NCBI RefSeq assembly: GCF_007992495.1
Contig: NZ_BKAJ01000032.1
Coordinates: 62,001-126,000 of the forward strand
Source of the DNA: Reyranella soli
GTDB taxonomy: Bacteria; Pseudomonadota; Alphaproteobacteria; Reyranellales; Reyranellaceae
DNA length: 64,000 nt
Reading direction: 5' to 3'
The notes beneath the pieces are model-generated. The model saw only the letters and a program-made list of their open reading frames with translations, made no database searches and was not told the DNA's origin. Both the position numbers and the translations under genes were made by a program. Shown one piece after another: positions 8,735 through 17,437 of this stretch (position 1 is its first letter; each line of letters opens with the position of its first letter).

Positions 8735-9364
8735 CTACTGGCCGAAAGCGGCATGTTTGATCATGGCGATGGCAGCCATGATTGCCGCATGGCCGACCAT
8801 CAGCAGGAAAACCGTCCAGATGGCCGTAGTCAGCGTGAGCAGCCAGCCGAGCATGGCCATCACGCCGTCATCTTCGATCAAGGCAAGGCAGAAGAACATG
8901 ATCGCCCATGCCGGCAAGAAATTATCGAACGGGATCGGCAGCGCCAGGATCACGATGTTCGCGGCCCACGCCACGAGCAGGATGCGCCGCGGCATGCCGT
9001 TGACCCACCATTCGTGCCGCGCGTGCACGGTGTCCTCGAGCCACCGGATGCAGCGTCGCGCACGGCCCAGGAAGGTCTGCAGCTTGCCGCGCCGCAGCCC
9101 GCGACGGCCGATCAATACCGGCAGCCTCGGCACCTCGCGGCCGGCGAAGAACTGCACCAGCAGGAAGACCATCGGCAGGCCGGTTATAGTCGAGAGCCAG
9201 GGAATTCCTGTCGGGATGCAGTTCGGCACGTTGAGGGCCGCGATCGCGAAGGCGTAGGAACGGCCGTGCAGCCCGCTCAAGAATTCATCGAGAGTGAGTA
9301 ACGACTTTCGGTCGCCCGCAAAGAGCTCTTCGAGCGTCTGCAGAAGACCGAAATTGTCTTTCAT
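8735..9364 (-). CDS. exoD: ExoD-family exopolysaccharide synthesis membrane protein
   Basis: A 209-residue inner-membrane protein of the ExoD family, linked in rhizobia to exopolysaccharide production and alkali tolerance. It shows the typical order: a short soluble N-terminus, a first hydrophobic hairpin with IPTGIPWLSTITGLPMVFL (the PG/ST-G-LP signature region), a basic amphipathic loop (RRGLRRGKLQTF), then NGMPRRILLVAWAAN and the second hydrophobic block with PIPFDNFLPAWAI. The C-terminus is one more hydrophobic pair. The ATG overlaps the stop of the CitE-like gene (ATGA), so it is translated from the same minus-strand message as the lyase and hydratase, an unexpected partnership. The molecular function of ExoD is not established. 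Confidence 0.85.
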   Translation of the reverse strand: MKDNFGLLQTLEELFAGDRKSLLTLDEFLSGLHGRSYAFAIAALNVPNCIPTGIPWLSTITGLPMVFLLVQFFAGREVPRLPVLIGRRGLRRGKLQTFLGRARRCIRWLEDTVHARHEWWVNGMPRRILLVAWAANIVILALPIPFDNFLPAWAIMFFCLALIEDDGVMAMLGWLLTLTTAIWTVFLLMVGHAAIMAAIAMIKHAAFGQ

Positions 9365-10224
9365 CCACCCGTCCGGCCAAGCAGACGGCGGGCGAGCACG
9401 AGATGCGGCTTGTCCAGCATCTTGCCGTCGAGTGTGAGCACGCCCGACCCGGGATTGCTCTCGAAGGTGTCGACGACCCGCTTGGCCCAATCGACTTCCT
9501 GCGCCGTCGGCGTGAACACCTCGTGGATGACCGCGACCTGGTCGGGATGGATGGCGATCTTGCCGCCATAGCCCATGCGCCGAGCGTCGGATGCCTCGGC
9601 GCGCAGGCCGGCGACATTCTTGATGTCGGGATAGACCGTGTCGTAGGCGGTGATGCCCGCGGCCACCGATGCCATCAGGTTGACGGTGCGCGCCAGCCTG
9701 AAGGTGTCGTCGTATTCACCGGGCGCGGGGCCCTTCGCCAGCGCGCCGAGGTCGGCCATGAGATCCTCGCCACCCCATGAATGGCCGATCAGCCGGGGAT
9801 GCTTGGCGGGCGCGGCCGTCAGCGCGAGCACGGCAGCCGCACTTTCGGTAGCGATGGTCAGGATCCTGGTGGCGCCGGCCTCGATGCCTTCGCGCGCCTC
9901 CAGGGCGTCGAGGTATGTCGCCAGCAGGTCGACGTTGGCCTGGCCGACGCACTTGGGAAACACGATACCGTCGGGCTTGCCCTGCATGACGACGGCGAGG
10001 TCGCCCAGCGTGAGGCCGGTGTCGAGCGCGTTGACGCGGACATAGAGCTTGGGCCCGGAGCGATTGGCCGACTTCAAGTAAGCCAGCACCATGTCGCGCG
10101 CGATCTTCTTGCGATCGGTCGCGACCGAGTCCTCGAGATCGAGGATCAGGCCGTCGGGACCGGAAGAGGGGCCCTTGGCGAGCTTGCGCTCGGAATCGCC
10201 GGGAACGAACAGGAACGAACGCAT
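9361..10224 (-). CDS. CitE-like CoA-ester lyase (HpcH/HpaI aldolase family)
   Basis: A 287-residue TIM-barrel lyase of the CitE/malyl-CoA/citramalyl-CoA family, which cleaves 3-hydroxydicarboxyl-CoA thioesters. It begins MRSFLFVPGDSERKLAK (the family's CoA-site motif) and has LILDLEDSV, Arg63 in YVRVN, Glu127 in ATESAAA and Glu153-Asp154 in GGEDLMADLG for magnesium and substrate binding, and KIAIHPDQV near the C-terminus. The chosen ATG follows the MaoC stop by five bases; a longer open frame upstream overlaps that gene and is not used. Together with the MaoC hydratase it could hydrate and cleave a branched unsaturated dicarboxyl-CoA. Beta-methylmalyl-CoA or citramalyl-CoA are plausible substrates (inference). 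Confidence 0.88.
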   Translation of the reverse strand: MRSFLFVPGDSERKLAKGPSSGPDGLILDLEDSVATDRKKIARDMVLAYLKSANRSGPKLYVRVNALDTGLTLGDLAVVMQGKPDGIVFPKCVGQANVDLLATYLDALEAREGIEAGATRILTIATESAAAVLALTAAPAKHPRLIGHSWGGEDLMADLGALAKGPAPGEYDDTFRLARTVNLMASVAAGITAYDTVYPDIKNVAGLRAEASDARRMGYGGKIAIHPDQVAVIHEVFTPTAQEVDWAKRVVDTFESNPGSGVLTLDGKMLDKPHLVLARRLLGRTGG

Positions 10225-10229
10225 GTGTC

Positions 10230-10688
10230 TCAGGAGTCCTTCGGCTTCTTGCGCATCAGCGCCTGGCGCGTGCATTGCGCGACGGTCTCGCCGCGCTGGT
10301 TGATGGCGACGTGGTTGAACTCGACGATGCCGGCGTCGGGCCGCGACTTGCTCTCGCGCAGGCTCACCACCGTGGTCTTCACCCGGAGGGTGTCGCCGTG
10401 GAAGACGGGCTTGGGAAACTTCACGTCGGTCATGCCGAGATTGGCGACCGTGGTGCCGAGTGTCGTGTCGTTCACGGTGATGCCGATCATCAGGCCCAAG
10501 GTGAACAGGCTGTTGACGATGCGCTGGCCGAACTCGGTCTTGGAGGCGAACTCCTCGTCGAGATGCAGGGGCTGCACGTTCATGGTCAGCGAGCTGTACA
10601 GCACGTTGTCCATCTCGGTGACCGTGCGCGTCCAGGCATGGTTGAACACCCGGCCGACCGTGAATTCCTCGTAATAAAGCCCTGCCAT
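10230..10688 (-). CDS. MaoC-like hot-dog acyl-CoA hydratase
   Basis: A 152-residue single hot-dog-fold protein of the MaoC dehydratase family. The hydratase signature, normally G-D-x-N-P-L-H, appears as M-N37-V-Q-P-L-H42, so the catalytic Asp is replaced by Asn while the His is kept; [17 protein letters not shown] follows as expected. It is the first gene of a minus-strand set (maoC-like, CitE-like, exoD), with a five-base gap to the next. Pairing with a CitE-type lyase is typical of routes that hydrate mesaconyl- or similar enoyl-CoA and then cleave the product. The changed residue means activity should not be assumed. Confidence 0.85.
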   Translation of the reverse strand: MAGLYYEEFTVGRVFNHAWTRTVTEMDNVLYSSLTMNVQPLHLDEEFASKTEFGQRIVNSLFTLGLMIGITVNDTTLGTTVANLGMTDVKFPKPVFHGDTLRVKTTVVSLRESKSRPDAGIVEFNHVAINQRGETVAQCTRQALMRKKPKDS

Positions 10689-10792
10689 CTTCCTCCCCGC
10701 GAACAGGCCCTTCTAGCACGGATGGACGCTGCCCGGCTCACCATCGTATCAATGCGGCCACAGGACGAAACATCGAAGACGGAGCGTAACCG

Positions 10793-11770
10793 ATGCGCGC
10801 GATGATGAGCGAAACGCCGGGCGGACCGGAGAGCCTGAAGCTCATGGAATTGCCCTCCAAGCCGTTGGGCAACGGCCAGGTCCGCGTCGCCGTCAAGGCC
10901 GCCGGCGTCAACTTCCCCGACACGCTGATCATCGCCGACAAGTACCAGTTCAAGCCGCCGCGTCCGTTCGCGCCGGGCCACGAGATCGCGGGCGACATCG
11001 TCGAGGTCGGCGAGGGGGTGAGCGGCTACAAGAACGGCGATCGCGTCATCGGCATGATCGGCCATGGCGGCTACGCCTCGGAGGCCGTCGTCGACCAGGG
11101 CGCGCTGCTGCCGATGCCGCCGAACATGAGCTACGAGGACGGTTCGGCCTTCACCATGACCTACGGCACGTCCTACTACGCGCTGAAGCAGAGGAGCGAC
11201 TACAAACCCGGCGAGACACTGCTGGTGACGGGCGCCTCGGGCGGCGTCGGCCTGACCGCGGTCGAGCTCGGTGCGTTGATGGGCTTGAAGGTGATCGCGG
11301 CCGTCGGCTCGGACGAGAAGATGGAGATCTGCCGCAAGTACGGCGCCACCATGTTCGTGAACTACGCCAAGGAGAAGATGCGCGACAAGGTCAAGGAGCT
11401 GACCGGCGGCAACGGTGCGGACATCATCTACGACGCCGTCGGCGGCGATGCCTTCGACGAATCGATCCGCTGCATCGCCTGGTACGGCCGCCTGCTGGTG
11501 GTGGGCTTCGCCGCCGGCCGCATCCCGTCGCTGCCGGCCAATCTCGCGCTGCTCAAGAGCTGCGACGTGCGCGGCGTGTTCTACGGCGCCTGGCGCGCCC
11601 GCGAACCCAACGAGGCGCGCAAGAACTTCGACGAGCTCCTGAAGTGGTACAGCGAGGGCAAGCTCAAGCCGCACATCTCCATGCGCTTTCCCCTGGAGAA
11701 GGGCGCCGAGGCCATGAATGCGCTGCTTTCGCGCAAGGCGACGGGCAAGGTCGTCCTGACCGTGGCGTGA
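10793..11770 (+). CDS. Zinc-free NADPH:quinone oxidoreductase-like MDR protein
   Basis: A 325-residue medium-chain dehydrogenase/reductase of the quinone oxidoreductase type. It has the N-terminal GroES-like domain with VNFPDTLIIADKYQ and APGHEIAGDIVEVG, and a Rossmann domain with the nucleotide motif TGASGGVGLTAVELG near residue 145. The zinc-binding cysteines of alcohol dehydrogenases are absent. It likely reduces quinones or enoyl compounds with NADPH in the cytoplasm. It is divergent from the MaoC gene and heads a plus-strand run (reductase, Bug receptor, SDR, DUF2817 peptidase) with gaps of 2 to 10 bases, so it is probably an operon. Confidence 0.9.
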   Translation: MRAMMSETPGGPESLKLMELPSKPLGNGQVRVAVKAAGVNFPDTLIIADKYQFKPPRPFAPGHEIAGDIVEVGEGVSGYKNGDRVIGMIGHGGYASEAVVDQGALLPMPPNMSYEDGSAFTMTYGTSYYALKQRSDYKPGETLLVTGASGGVGLTAVELGALMGLKVIAAVGSDEKMEICRKYGATMFVNYAKEKMRDKVKELTGGNGADIIYDAVGGDAFDESIRCIAWYGRLLVVGFAAGRIPSLPANLALLKSCDVRGVFYGAWRAREPNEARKNFDELLKWYSEGKLKPHISMRFPLEKGAEAMNALLSRKATGKVVLTVA

Positions 11771-11778
11771 GACCGCCA

Positions 11779-12747
11779 ATGATCGGCCGGCGCCGGCTCA
11801 CCGCCTTCTTCGGTGCGTCTCTCCTGCCCACGGTGGGGCGCGCCGACGATTTTCCCATCAAGCCGATCACGCTTGTGGTGCCGTTCACCCCGGGCGGTTC
11901 GATCGACATGCTGGCGCGCCTCGTCGCCCAGCAGGCGTCGGCGACGCTCGGCCAGCCGATCGTGATCGACAATCGCAGCGGCGCCGGCGGCCTCATTGCC
12001 GCGGCGGCGGTCGCCAAGGCCGAACCCGACGGCTACACGCTGCTGATGGCGTCGGCTGCCCAGGTGACGATCCCGCCGTGGATCAACCGGTCGCTCAGCT
12101 TCGATCCGCCGCGCGACCTCATACCGGTGGCGCACCTTGCCGACACGCCGATGGTGCTGATCGTCTCGTCGAGCTCCAAGGCGCAGACCGTCAACGACTT
12201 CGTGGCGATGGCGCGGGCCAATCGCGGCGGCCTCAACTATGGCTCGACCGGCGTCGGCACCATCTCCCAGCTCGTCATGGAGTGCCTGAAGCTCGCGGCC
12301 GATATCGACGTCGTGCACGTACCCTATCGTGGCGCCGCGCCGGCGCTGGCCGACCTGCATGCCGGCCAGGTGCAGGCGATGTTCACCAGCACGGCCTCGG
12401 CCGCGCCCATGGTGTCGTCAGGCAAGTTCCGGCCGCTCGCGGTGACGACCAGGACTCGCTCGCCCTTGCTGCCCGACGTACCGACCATGGCCGAAGCCGG
12501 CTGGCCGACCGCCGAGGTCGTGGTCTGGGCGGGCATCATGGCGCCGGCCGGCACGCCGCGGGTCATCATTCGCCAGCTCGAGCGCGCCTTCGTCGAAGCC
12601 TCGTTGTCGCCCGAGACACGCGAACGCCTGGTCGTGTTCGGCACCGATCCCGTCGGCGGCGGCACCAGGGCTTTCGCCGAGGTGCTGGAGAAGGACCTGG
12701 CGCTGTGGCAGCGCGTGGCGCAGGCGTCGGGTGTGAAGGTGGAGTGA
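11779..12747 (+). CDS. Bug-family periplasmic solute-binding protein (TctC-like)
   Basis: A 322-residue tripartite tricarboxylate transporter receptor of the Bug family. The N-terminus MIGRRRLTAFFGASLLPTVG is an export signal with consecutive arginines, possibly Tat type. The mature part shows the family pattern: PIKPITLVVPFTPGGSIDMLAR, IVIDNRSGAGG, AKAEPDGYTLLM, VHVPYRGAAPALADL and KFRPLAVTT. The ligand is usually a carboxylate, but no specific one can be read. The ATG lies eight bases after the reductase stop; an upstream extension within the reductase gene is rejected. No TctA/TctB membrane genes are nearby, so the partner transporter must be elsewhere. Confidence 0.9.
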   Translation: MIGRRRLTAFFGASLLPTVGRADDFPIKPITLVVPFTPGGSIDMLARLVAQQASATLGQPIVIDNRSGAGGLIAAAAVAKAEPDGYTLLMASAAQVTIPPWINRSLSFDPPRDLIPVAHLADTPMVLIVSSSSKAQTVNDFVAMARANRGGLNYGSTGVGTISQLVMECLKLAADIDVVHVPYRGAAPALADLHAGQVQAMFTSTASAAPMVSSGKFRPLAVTTRTRSPLLPDVPTMAEAGWPTAEVVVWAGIMAPAGTPRVIIRQLERAFVEASLSPETRERLVVFGTDPVGGGTRAFAEVLEKDLALWQRVAQASGVKVE

Positions 12748-12751
12748 CATC

Positions 12752-13507
12752 GTGACCAGACTCTCGGGCAAGATCGCAATCGTGACAGGGGCCGCGTCCG
12801 GCATCGGAGCCGCATCGGCGAAGCTCTTCGCCGACGAAGGCGCGCAAGTGCTGGCGGTGGATCGGCCGGAATCGGCGATCGAGCAGGCGCATGCCGGCAA
12901 CAATGCCATCGCCGCCTTCGGCTGCGACATCACCGGCGATGACGCGCCCAAGAAGATCGTTCAGGCGGCGCTCGCCAAGTTTGGCGCCATCGACATCCTG
13001 TTCAACAATGCCGGCGTCAGCGGACGGGCCTTCGTCGAGGAGATGACCGACGCGCAGTGGGACCACGTCAACGGCGTCAATGTGCGCGCGATGTTCAGAA
13101 TATGCCGCGAGGCCATTCCGGCGCTCAAGGCACGCGCCAAGGAGAAGGGCCGGGCGCGCATCGTCAACACCGCTTCGGTGATGGCTTTCGACACCGACTA
13201 TGGGCTGGCCGCCTACTGCGCCTCCAAGGCCGGCGTCGGCGGGCTGACGCGCACGCTGGCGCTCGAGCTCGGCAAGTTCAACATCACCGCCAACTATGTC
13301 TGTCCTGGCGCCATCTATACCGGCATGACGCGCACCAATTTCGACAATCCGGAAATCCGCGCGGTCTGGGAAAAGAAGGCGGCCTTGCGCCGGCTCGGTC
13401 AGCCGATCGATATTGCCCGCGGCGCGCTCCTTCTGGCGTCCGACGAGGCCGACTTCATCACCGGTCATGAGCTGGTGGTCGATGGCGGGCTCACCCTGCG
13501 TACCTGA
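12752..13507 (+). CDS. Short-chain dehydrogenase/reductase
   Basis: A classical 251-residue SDR. It has the cofactor motif TGAASGIG (residues 12-19), the NNAG motif (LFNNAGVSG), the catalytic Ser in VNTASVMAF, and Tyr/Lys in the AAYCASKAG motif, followed by PGAIYTGM and GHELVVDGG near the end. GTG start four bases after the Bug stop. Substrate unknown. It probably belongs to the same transcript as the reductase, the receptor and the DUF2817 protein, suggesting a small catabolic or detoxifying set for an imported carboxylate (inference). Confidence 0.9.
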   Translation: MTRLSGKIAIVTGAASGIGAASAKLFADEGAQVLAVDRPESAIEQAHAGNNAIAAFGCDITGDDAPKKIVQAALAKFGAIDILFNNAGVSGRAFVEEMTDAQWDHVNGVNVRAMFRICREAIPALKARAKEKGRARIVNTASVMAFDTDYGLAAYCASKAGVGGLTRTLALELGKFNITANYVCPGAIYTGMTRTNFDNPEIRAVWEKKAALRRLGQPIDIARGALLLASDEADFITGHELVVDGGLTLRT

Positions 13508-13516
13508 GTAACCATC

Positions 13517-14614
13517 ATGACCAACATCCATTCCTTCGCTGCTTCCTACGGCGAGGCGCGAGACAAGTTCCTGGCGGCAGCCCGCGTCGCCGGCGCCACG
13601 ACCTACCGCTACGACAATCCCAGCAAGGGCCCGAAGGGCGAGTCGCTGTCGACCGACGTGGCTCGGCTCGGTCCCGACGACGCCTCGCGGGTGGTGGTGA
13701 CGATCTCCAGCACCCATGGCGTGGAGGGCTATTGCGGCTCGGGCTTCCAGGTCGACTGGCTGGCAAGCGTCGGTGCGGGCGGCTTGCCCAAGGACACCGC
13801 TGCAGTGTTCGTGCACGCCATCAACCCCTACGGCTTTGCCTGGACGCGGCGGGTGACAGAGGAGGGCAACGACCTCAACCGCAACTATGTCGACCACAGC
13901 AAGCCCTATCCGGCGAACGAGGGCTATCTCGAGATCGCCAACTTCCTGGTGCCAACCGATCTCAGCCAGACGACCCTCGACGCCGCCGACGCCAAGCTTG
14001 CCGCCTATCGCAAGAAGGTGGGCGACATCGCCTATTTCCGCGCGGTATCTGCCGGCCAGTATAGCCATCCCGACGGCATGTTCTTCGGCGGCGGCGGGCC
14101 CTCCTGGTCGAACCGCACGCTGCACGCCATCACCGACCGATTCCTGAAGGGGCGCCAGGACGTGGCCGTCATCGATTTCCATACCGGCCTCGGTCCCTAC
14201 GGCTACGGCGAGCCCATCACCCACTTCGATATCAACACGCCGGCGTCACGCCGCGTGCGTGCCTTCTGGGGTGAGTCGGTGACGGAGTCCAAGCGCGGCC
14301 AGACGGCGTCGCAGGCGCGCGACGGGCTGGGTCACTACGGCCTCAACCGCGTGCTGACCGAGCCCGAGACCCGGCTCACCATGTGCACCCTGGAGTACGG
14401 GACCTTCGATCGCGAAAGCGGCCAGAAGGCTTTTCGAGCCGACCACTGGCTGCACAAGTACGGCGATCCGCTGGGCAAGGAGGCGGGGCCGGTCCGGGCG
14501 GCGATGCGCCGGCAGTTCTATCCGGAGACCGACGACTGGAAGGAAGCGGTCCTCTTTCGCGGCCACCAGATCGTTCGTCAGGCCATCGCCGGCGTGCAGT
14601 GGGGTGCTCTTTAG
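13517..14614 (+). CDS. DUF2817 M14-like metallopeptidase/deacylase
   Basis: A 365-residue protein of the DUF2817 family, related to zinc carboxypeptidases and aspartoacylases. Visible are the zinc motif STHGVEGYCGS (His67, Glu70), NPYGFAWTRRVTEEGNDLNR with the family's D-x-N-R, and the DFHTGLGPYGYGE block holding a further metal-site His. There is no signal peptide, so it is probably cytoplasmic. The start is the ATG nine bases past the SDR stop. It may hydrolyse an amide or N-acyl amino acid, but no substrate is known for these bacterial members. It ends the four-gene run. Confidence 0.85.
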   Translation: MTNIHSFAASYGEARDKFLAAARVAGATTYRYDNPSKGPKGESLSTDVARLGPDDASRVVVTISSTHGVEGYCGSGFQVDWLASVGAGGLPKDTAAVFVHAINPYGFAWTRRVTEEGNDLNRNYVDHSKPYPANEGYLEIANFLVPTDLSQTTLDAADAKLAAYRKKVGDIAYFRAVSAGQYSHPDGMFFGGGGPSWSNRTLHAITDRFLKGRQDVAVIDFHTGLGPYGYGEPITHFDINTPASRRVRAFWGESVTESKRGQTASQARDGLGHYGLNRVLTEPETRLTMCTLEYGTFDRESGQKAFRADHWLHKYGDPLGKEAGPVRAAMRRQFYPETDDWKEAVLFRGHQIVRQAIAGVQWGAL

Positions 14615-14696
14615 GTTCTCGAGAGGAGAACATTCTGGGGACAAACCGCCCGCGAAAAGCCACACGCCTCGCAATTGATCCTGCTAAAAGCCTCCC

Positions 14697-16631
14697 ATGC
14701 GTGTCCTGGTGGCGCTGATCGCCTTTGTGGCTGTCGCCGTGCTCAATCTTTTGTGGTGGTGGTGGCCCAACAGGCCGGTTGAGATTGCCGGCTGGACCAG
14801 CGCCCCTTTGCAGAGCGTTTCGTTCGCGCCCTACCGGCCGGGCCAGAGCCCGCTCACCCGAACCTTCCCGACGCCCGACCAGATCGAGGAAGATTTGCGC
14901 CGCCTGCAGGGCAAAGTCCGCGCCGTCCGGACCTATTCGTCGGGCGAGAACCTCGAGACGGTGCCGCAGCGCGCCGGCAAGTACGGGCTGAAGGTCTGGC
15001 ACGGCGCCTGGCTGAACGACAACGACAAGGAGAACCTCGAGCAGATCAACCTGCTGATTGACCATGCCAACAAGTACAAGGACACGGTCGAGCGCGTGAT
15101 CGTCGGCAACGAGGTGCTGCTGCGCAAGGAACTGACCGCGAACCAGCTCCGCCGCTACATCCGCCAGGTCAAGCAGCGTGTTTCACAGCCGGTGACGTAT
15201 GCCGACGTCTGGGAATTCTGGATGCGCAACCCGTCGCTCGCAGACGAGGTCGACTTCATCACCATCCATATCCTGCCGTACTGGGAGGACGTGCCGATCG
15301 GCCTGGATCGCCGCGAGCCCGACGGCACGCCCAGCATCGAAAAGCACATCGTCGACATCTACAAGAAGGTGCAGGAGCGCTTTCCCGGCAAGACGATCGT
15401 GATCGGCGAGACCGGCTGGCCGAGCGATGGCCGCATGCGCTCCGACGCGCGCCCCGGCCGGGTCGAGCAGGTGCGCTACTTCTCGACCTTCCGTTCAATC
15501 GCCGACCGCGAGAAGTTCGACTACAACGTCGTCGAAGCCTTCGACCAGTACTGGAAGGCGCGCCAGGAGGGCACGGTGGGCGCCGCCTGGGGCCTGCTCG
15601 ACGCCCAGCGCCACGACAAGTTCGAGCTCGGCAAGCCGGTATCGGCCGAGCCGCACTGGCGGATCCTGTTCATCCTCTCGACCCTGGCCGGCGGCCTGAT
15701 GCTGGGCGGCTTCGTCGTCATGCGTCGCGGGGCGCGCGGCAAGGCGATTGGGATCTTTGCGGTCTTCGCCCAGCTCGTCGCCACCTGCTACGTGCAGGCG
15801 ACCTGGATCGACCTTTCACGGACCTTCTACTTCGAGAAGATGGTGGGCGTGGTCTTCTGGGCCGTCCTGCTGGGGCTTTTCAGCTACGCCCTGCTGCGCG
15901 GCATCGCCGACAGCCTGACCGGCAAGATGGCCGATCCTTCGCTCTATGGCGCGCGCGTACGCGAAGCCTGGCGGGCTTGGCGCGAGCTGCCGCGCTATCA
16001 GATCCTCCGGCGCGCCGACCTGATGCTGCAGGTCCTCTACCTGGTGCTGACGGTCATCTGCATCTTCTACCTGATCGTCATCAGCATCGACTGGTACGAC
16101 GGCGTCATCCGCATAAGCGACACCTTCTATCGCCAGATCGCCATCGACGGCCGCTATCGCGACTTCCCGATTTGGAGCTTCGTGATCCCGAGCATCGTGC
16201 TGATGGCCTGGAAGACGCTGACCATCGTGCGCCGCGAGCCGGTGTCGCGGGCCGACCGCTGGACCAAGGCGCTGTCGTTCGGCCGCCTGCTGGGCTACGA
16301 CGGCAGCAAGGGGTTCGTCCGCATGGACCGCTCCTATAGCCGCATCCGGCCGATCCTGCCGGAAATTGCCCTTTCGTTCCTGTTGGTCTTCTGGGCCGTC
16401 ATCATGGTGGTCACCGAGGGTGCCATAAAGCTGCACGACGGTGGGGCGGGCGGCTTCGTCGCCGTCGACGGTGGCCGCTGGGTGATCGGCACGCTGTTCT
16501 GGAACACCCAGGCCGACTGGTTCAGCGCTCTGGCCATCCTGATGGCCGTGCCTTATCTCGCGACCATCTACGTGTCGTTGCGCGAGCCACTGGCAGAACC
16601 GCCGCCGGACTCCTATACCAGCAAGTGGTAG
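14697..16631 (+). CDS. Membrane-anchored GH17 beta-1,3-glucanase-like protein
   Basis: A 644-residue protein. Residues 1-24 form a membrane anchor; residues about 30-320 are a glycoside hydrolase family 17 barrel with acid/base Glu139 (VIVGNEVLLR) and nucleophile Glu238 (VIGETGWPSDG). From about residue 325 onward there are some seven hydrophobic segments, separated by a basic loop with EAWRAWRELPRYQILRRADL. In rhizobia similar GH17 modules occur with NdvB/NdvC cyclic beta-glucan enzymes, but no glycosyltransferase domain is visible here. It may remodel glucan at the periplasmic face of the inner membrane (inference). The gene stands alone, with an 82-bp leader after the DUF2817 gene. Confidence 0.82.
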   Translation: MRVLVALIAFVAVAVLNLLWWWWPNRPVEIAGWTSAPLQSVSFAPYRPGQSPLTRTFPTPDQIEEDLRRLQGKVRAVRTYSSGENLETVPQRAGKYGLKVWHGAWLNDNDKENLEQINLLIDHANKYKDTVERVIVGNEVLLRKELTANQLRRYIRQVKQRVSQPVTYADVWEFWMRNPSLADEVDFITIHILPYWEDVPIGLDRREPDGTPSIEKHIVDIYKKVQERFPGKTIVIGETGWPSDGRMRSDARPGRVEQVRYFSTFRSIADREKFDYNVVEAFDQYWKARQEGTVGAAWGLLDAQRHDKFELGKPVSAEPHWRILFILSTLAGGLMLGGFVVMRRGARGKAIGIFAVFAQLVATCYVQATWIDLSRTFYFEKMVGVVFWAVLLGLFSYALLRGIADSLTGKMADPSLYGARVREAWRAWRELPRYQILRRADLMLQVLYLVLTVICIFYLIVISIDWYDGVIRISDTFYRQIAIDGRYRDFPIWSFVIPSIVLMAWKTLTIVRREPVSRADRWTKALSFGRLLGYDGSKGFVRMDRSYSRIRPILPEIALSFLLVFWAVIMVVTEGAIKLHDGGAGGFVAVDGGRWVIGTLFWNTQADWFSALAILMAVPYLATIYVSLREPLAEPPPDSYTSKW

Positions 16632-16644
16632 GCGCATCGTCGAT

Positions 16645-16666
16645 GCCTCACCCCCCGGGGTGAGGC
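16645..16666. repeat. 10-bp perfect inverted repeat after the GH17 gene
   Basis: The arms GCCTCACCCC and GGGGTGAGGC lie either side of two cytosines, 13 bases after the GH17 stop and 27 bases before coxG. A GC-rich hairpin without a strong T-run; possibly a terminator or 3'-end stabiliser. Its CCTCACCC/GGGTGAGG arm recurs at 21842-21875. Confidence 0.6.
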
Positions 16667-16693
16667 GAGGGCGCTTCAGCCGGGAGTTACCGA

Positions 16694-17302
16694 ATGGAAA
16701 TCAAGGGCGAGTACAAGATCGCGGCCCCGCGCGAAAAGGTCTTTGCGGCGTTGAACGACCCGGCCGTATTGCAGGCCTGTATTCCGGGCTGCGAATCCCT
16801 GGAGAAGACGTCGGATACCGAAATGAAAGCCAAGGTGCGCATGCGCATCGGCCCGGTCAGCGCGAGCTTCTCGGGCAAGGTCACGCTCTCCGATATCGAC
16901 CCGCCGAACGGCTACAGGATCTCCGGCGAAGGGCAGGGCGGGGCCGCGGGCTTCGCCAAGGGCGGCGCCGTGGTCACCTTGCGCGAGGACGCGGGCGACA
17001 CCGTGCTGAACTACAATGTCGATGCCCAGGTCGGCGGCAAGATCGCCCAGGTCGGCGCCCGCCTGATCGACGGCACGGCCAAGAAGCTGGCTGACGAGTT
17101 CTTCAGCAAGTTCGCCGCCATGGTCGGCGGCCCGCCGCCGGCCGCCGCCGTGGCCGGGGCGCCGTCGGATGCGCCGCCGGCGCCCGAGACGGTTTCTCCG
17201 CCGTCACCGCCGCCCGCTGCAGCGCAGCGCGGCTATCGGCACTGGCTGGTCATCGGCATCGGTGCAGCAGTCCTGATCCTGATTTTCCTTGCGAGCCGTT
17301 AG
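16694..17302 (+). CDS. coxG: CoxG-type SRPBCC protein of the CO-dehydrogenase-like operon
   Basis: A 202-residue CO dehydrogenase subunit G family protein. Residues 1-145 are an SRPBCC/START-like lipid-binding fold: [32 protein letters not shown] and a [16 protein letters not shown] segment. A Pro/Ala-rich linker follows, then a C-terminal membrane helix ([20 protein letters not shown]). In Oligotropha CoxG is linked to anchoring the enzyme to the membrane. It is first in a coxG-S-L-M order, 135 bp before coxS. The neighbouring subunits support the name. Confidence 0.88.
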   Translation: MEIKGEYKIAAPREKVFAALNDPAVLQACIPGCESLEKTSDTEMKAKVRMRIGPVSASFSGKVTLSDIDPPNGYRISGEGQGGAAGFAKGGAVVTLREDAGDTVLNYNVDAQVGGKIAQVGARLIDGTAKKLADEFFSKFAAMVGGPPPAAAVAGAPSDAPPAPETVSPPSPPPAAAQRGYRHWLVIGIGAAVLILIFLASR

Positions 17303-17437
17303 CAGCGGCCGCCAAGTCGGTTGTCATCCGCAATTCGCTTGACCGGCGCATGAGCGGCTTGCGAGAGTCGTTTCAACGCCCAGTGGGTGTGCTTTTTGCG
17401 CGCCTGCGCAAACCAACAATGTGAGGGAGAAGAGTAC

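Noticed and set aside
8405-9301. 298-codon plus-strand frame over exoD
   Set aside because: The minus strand encodes a clear ExoD membrane protein; the plus frame is Arg/Pro/His/Gln-rich and has no domain.
12566-14224. 552-codon minus-strand frame over the SDR and DUF2817 genes
   Set aside because: No motif and low-complexity composition; the sense strand has two intact enzyme signatures.
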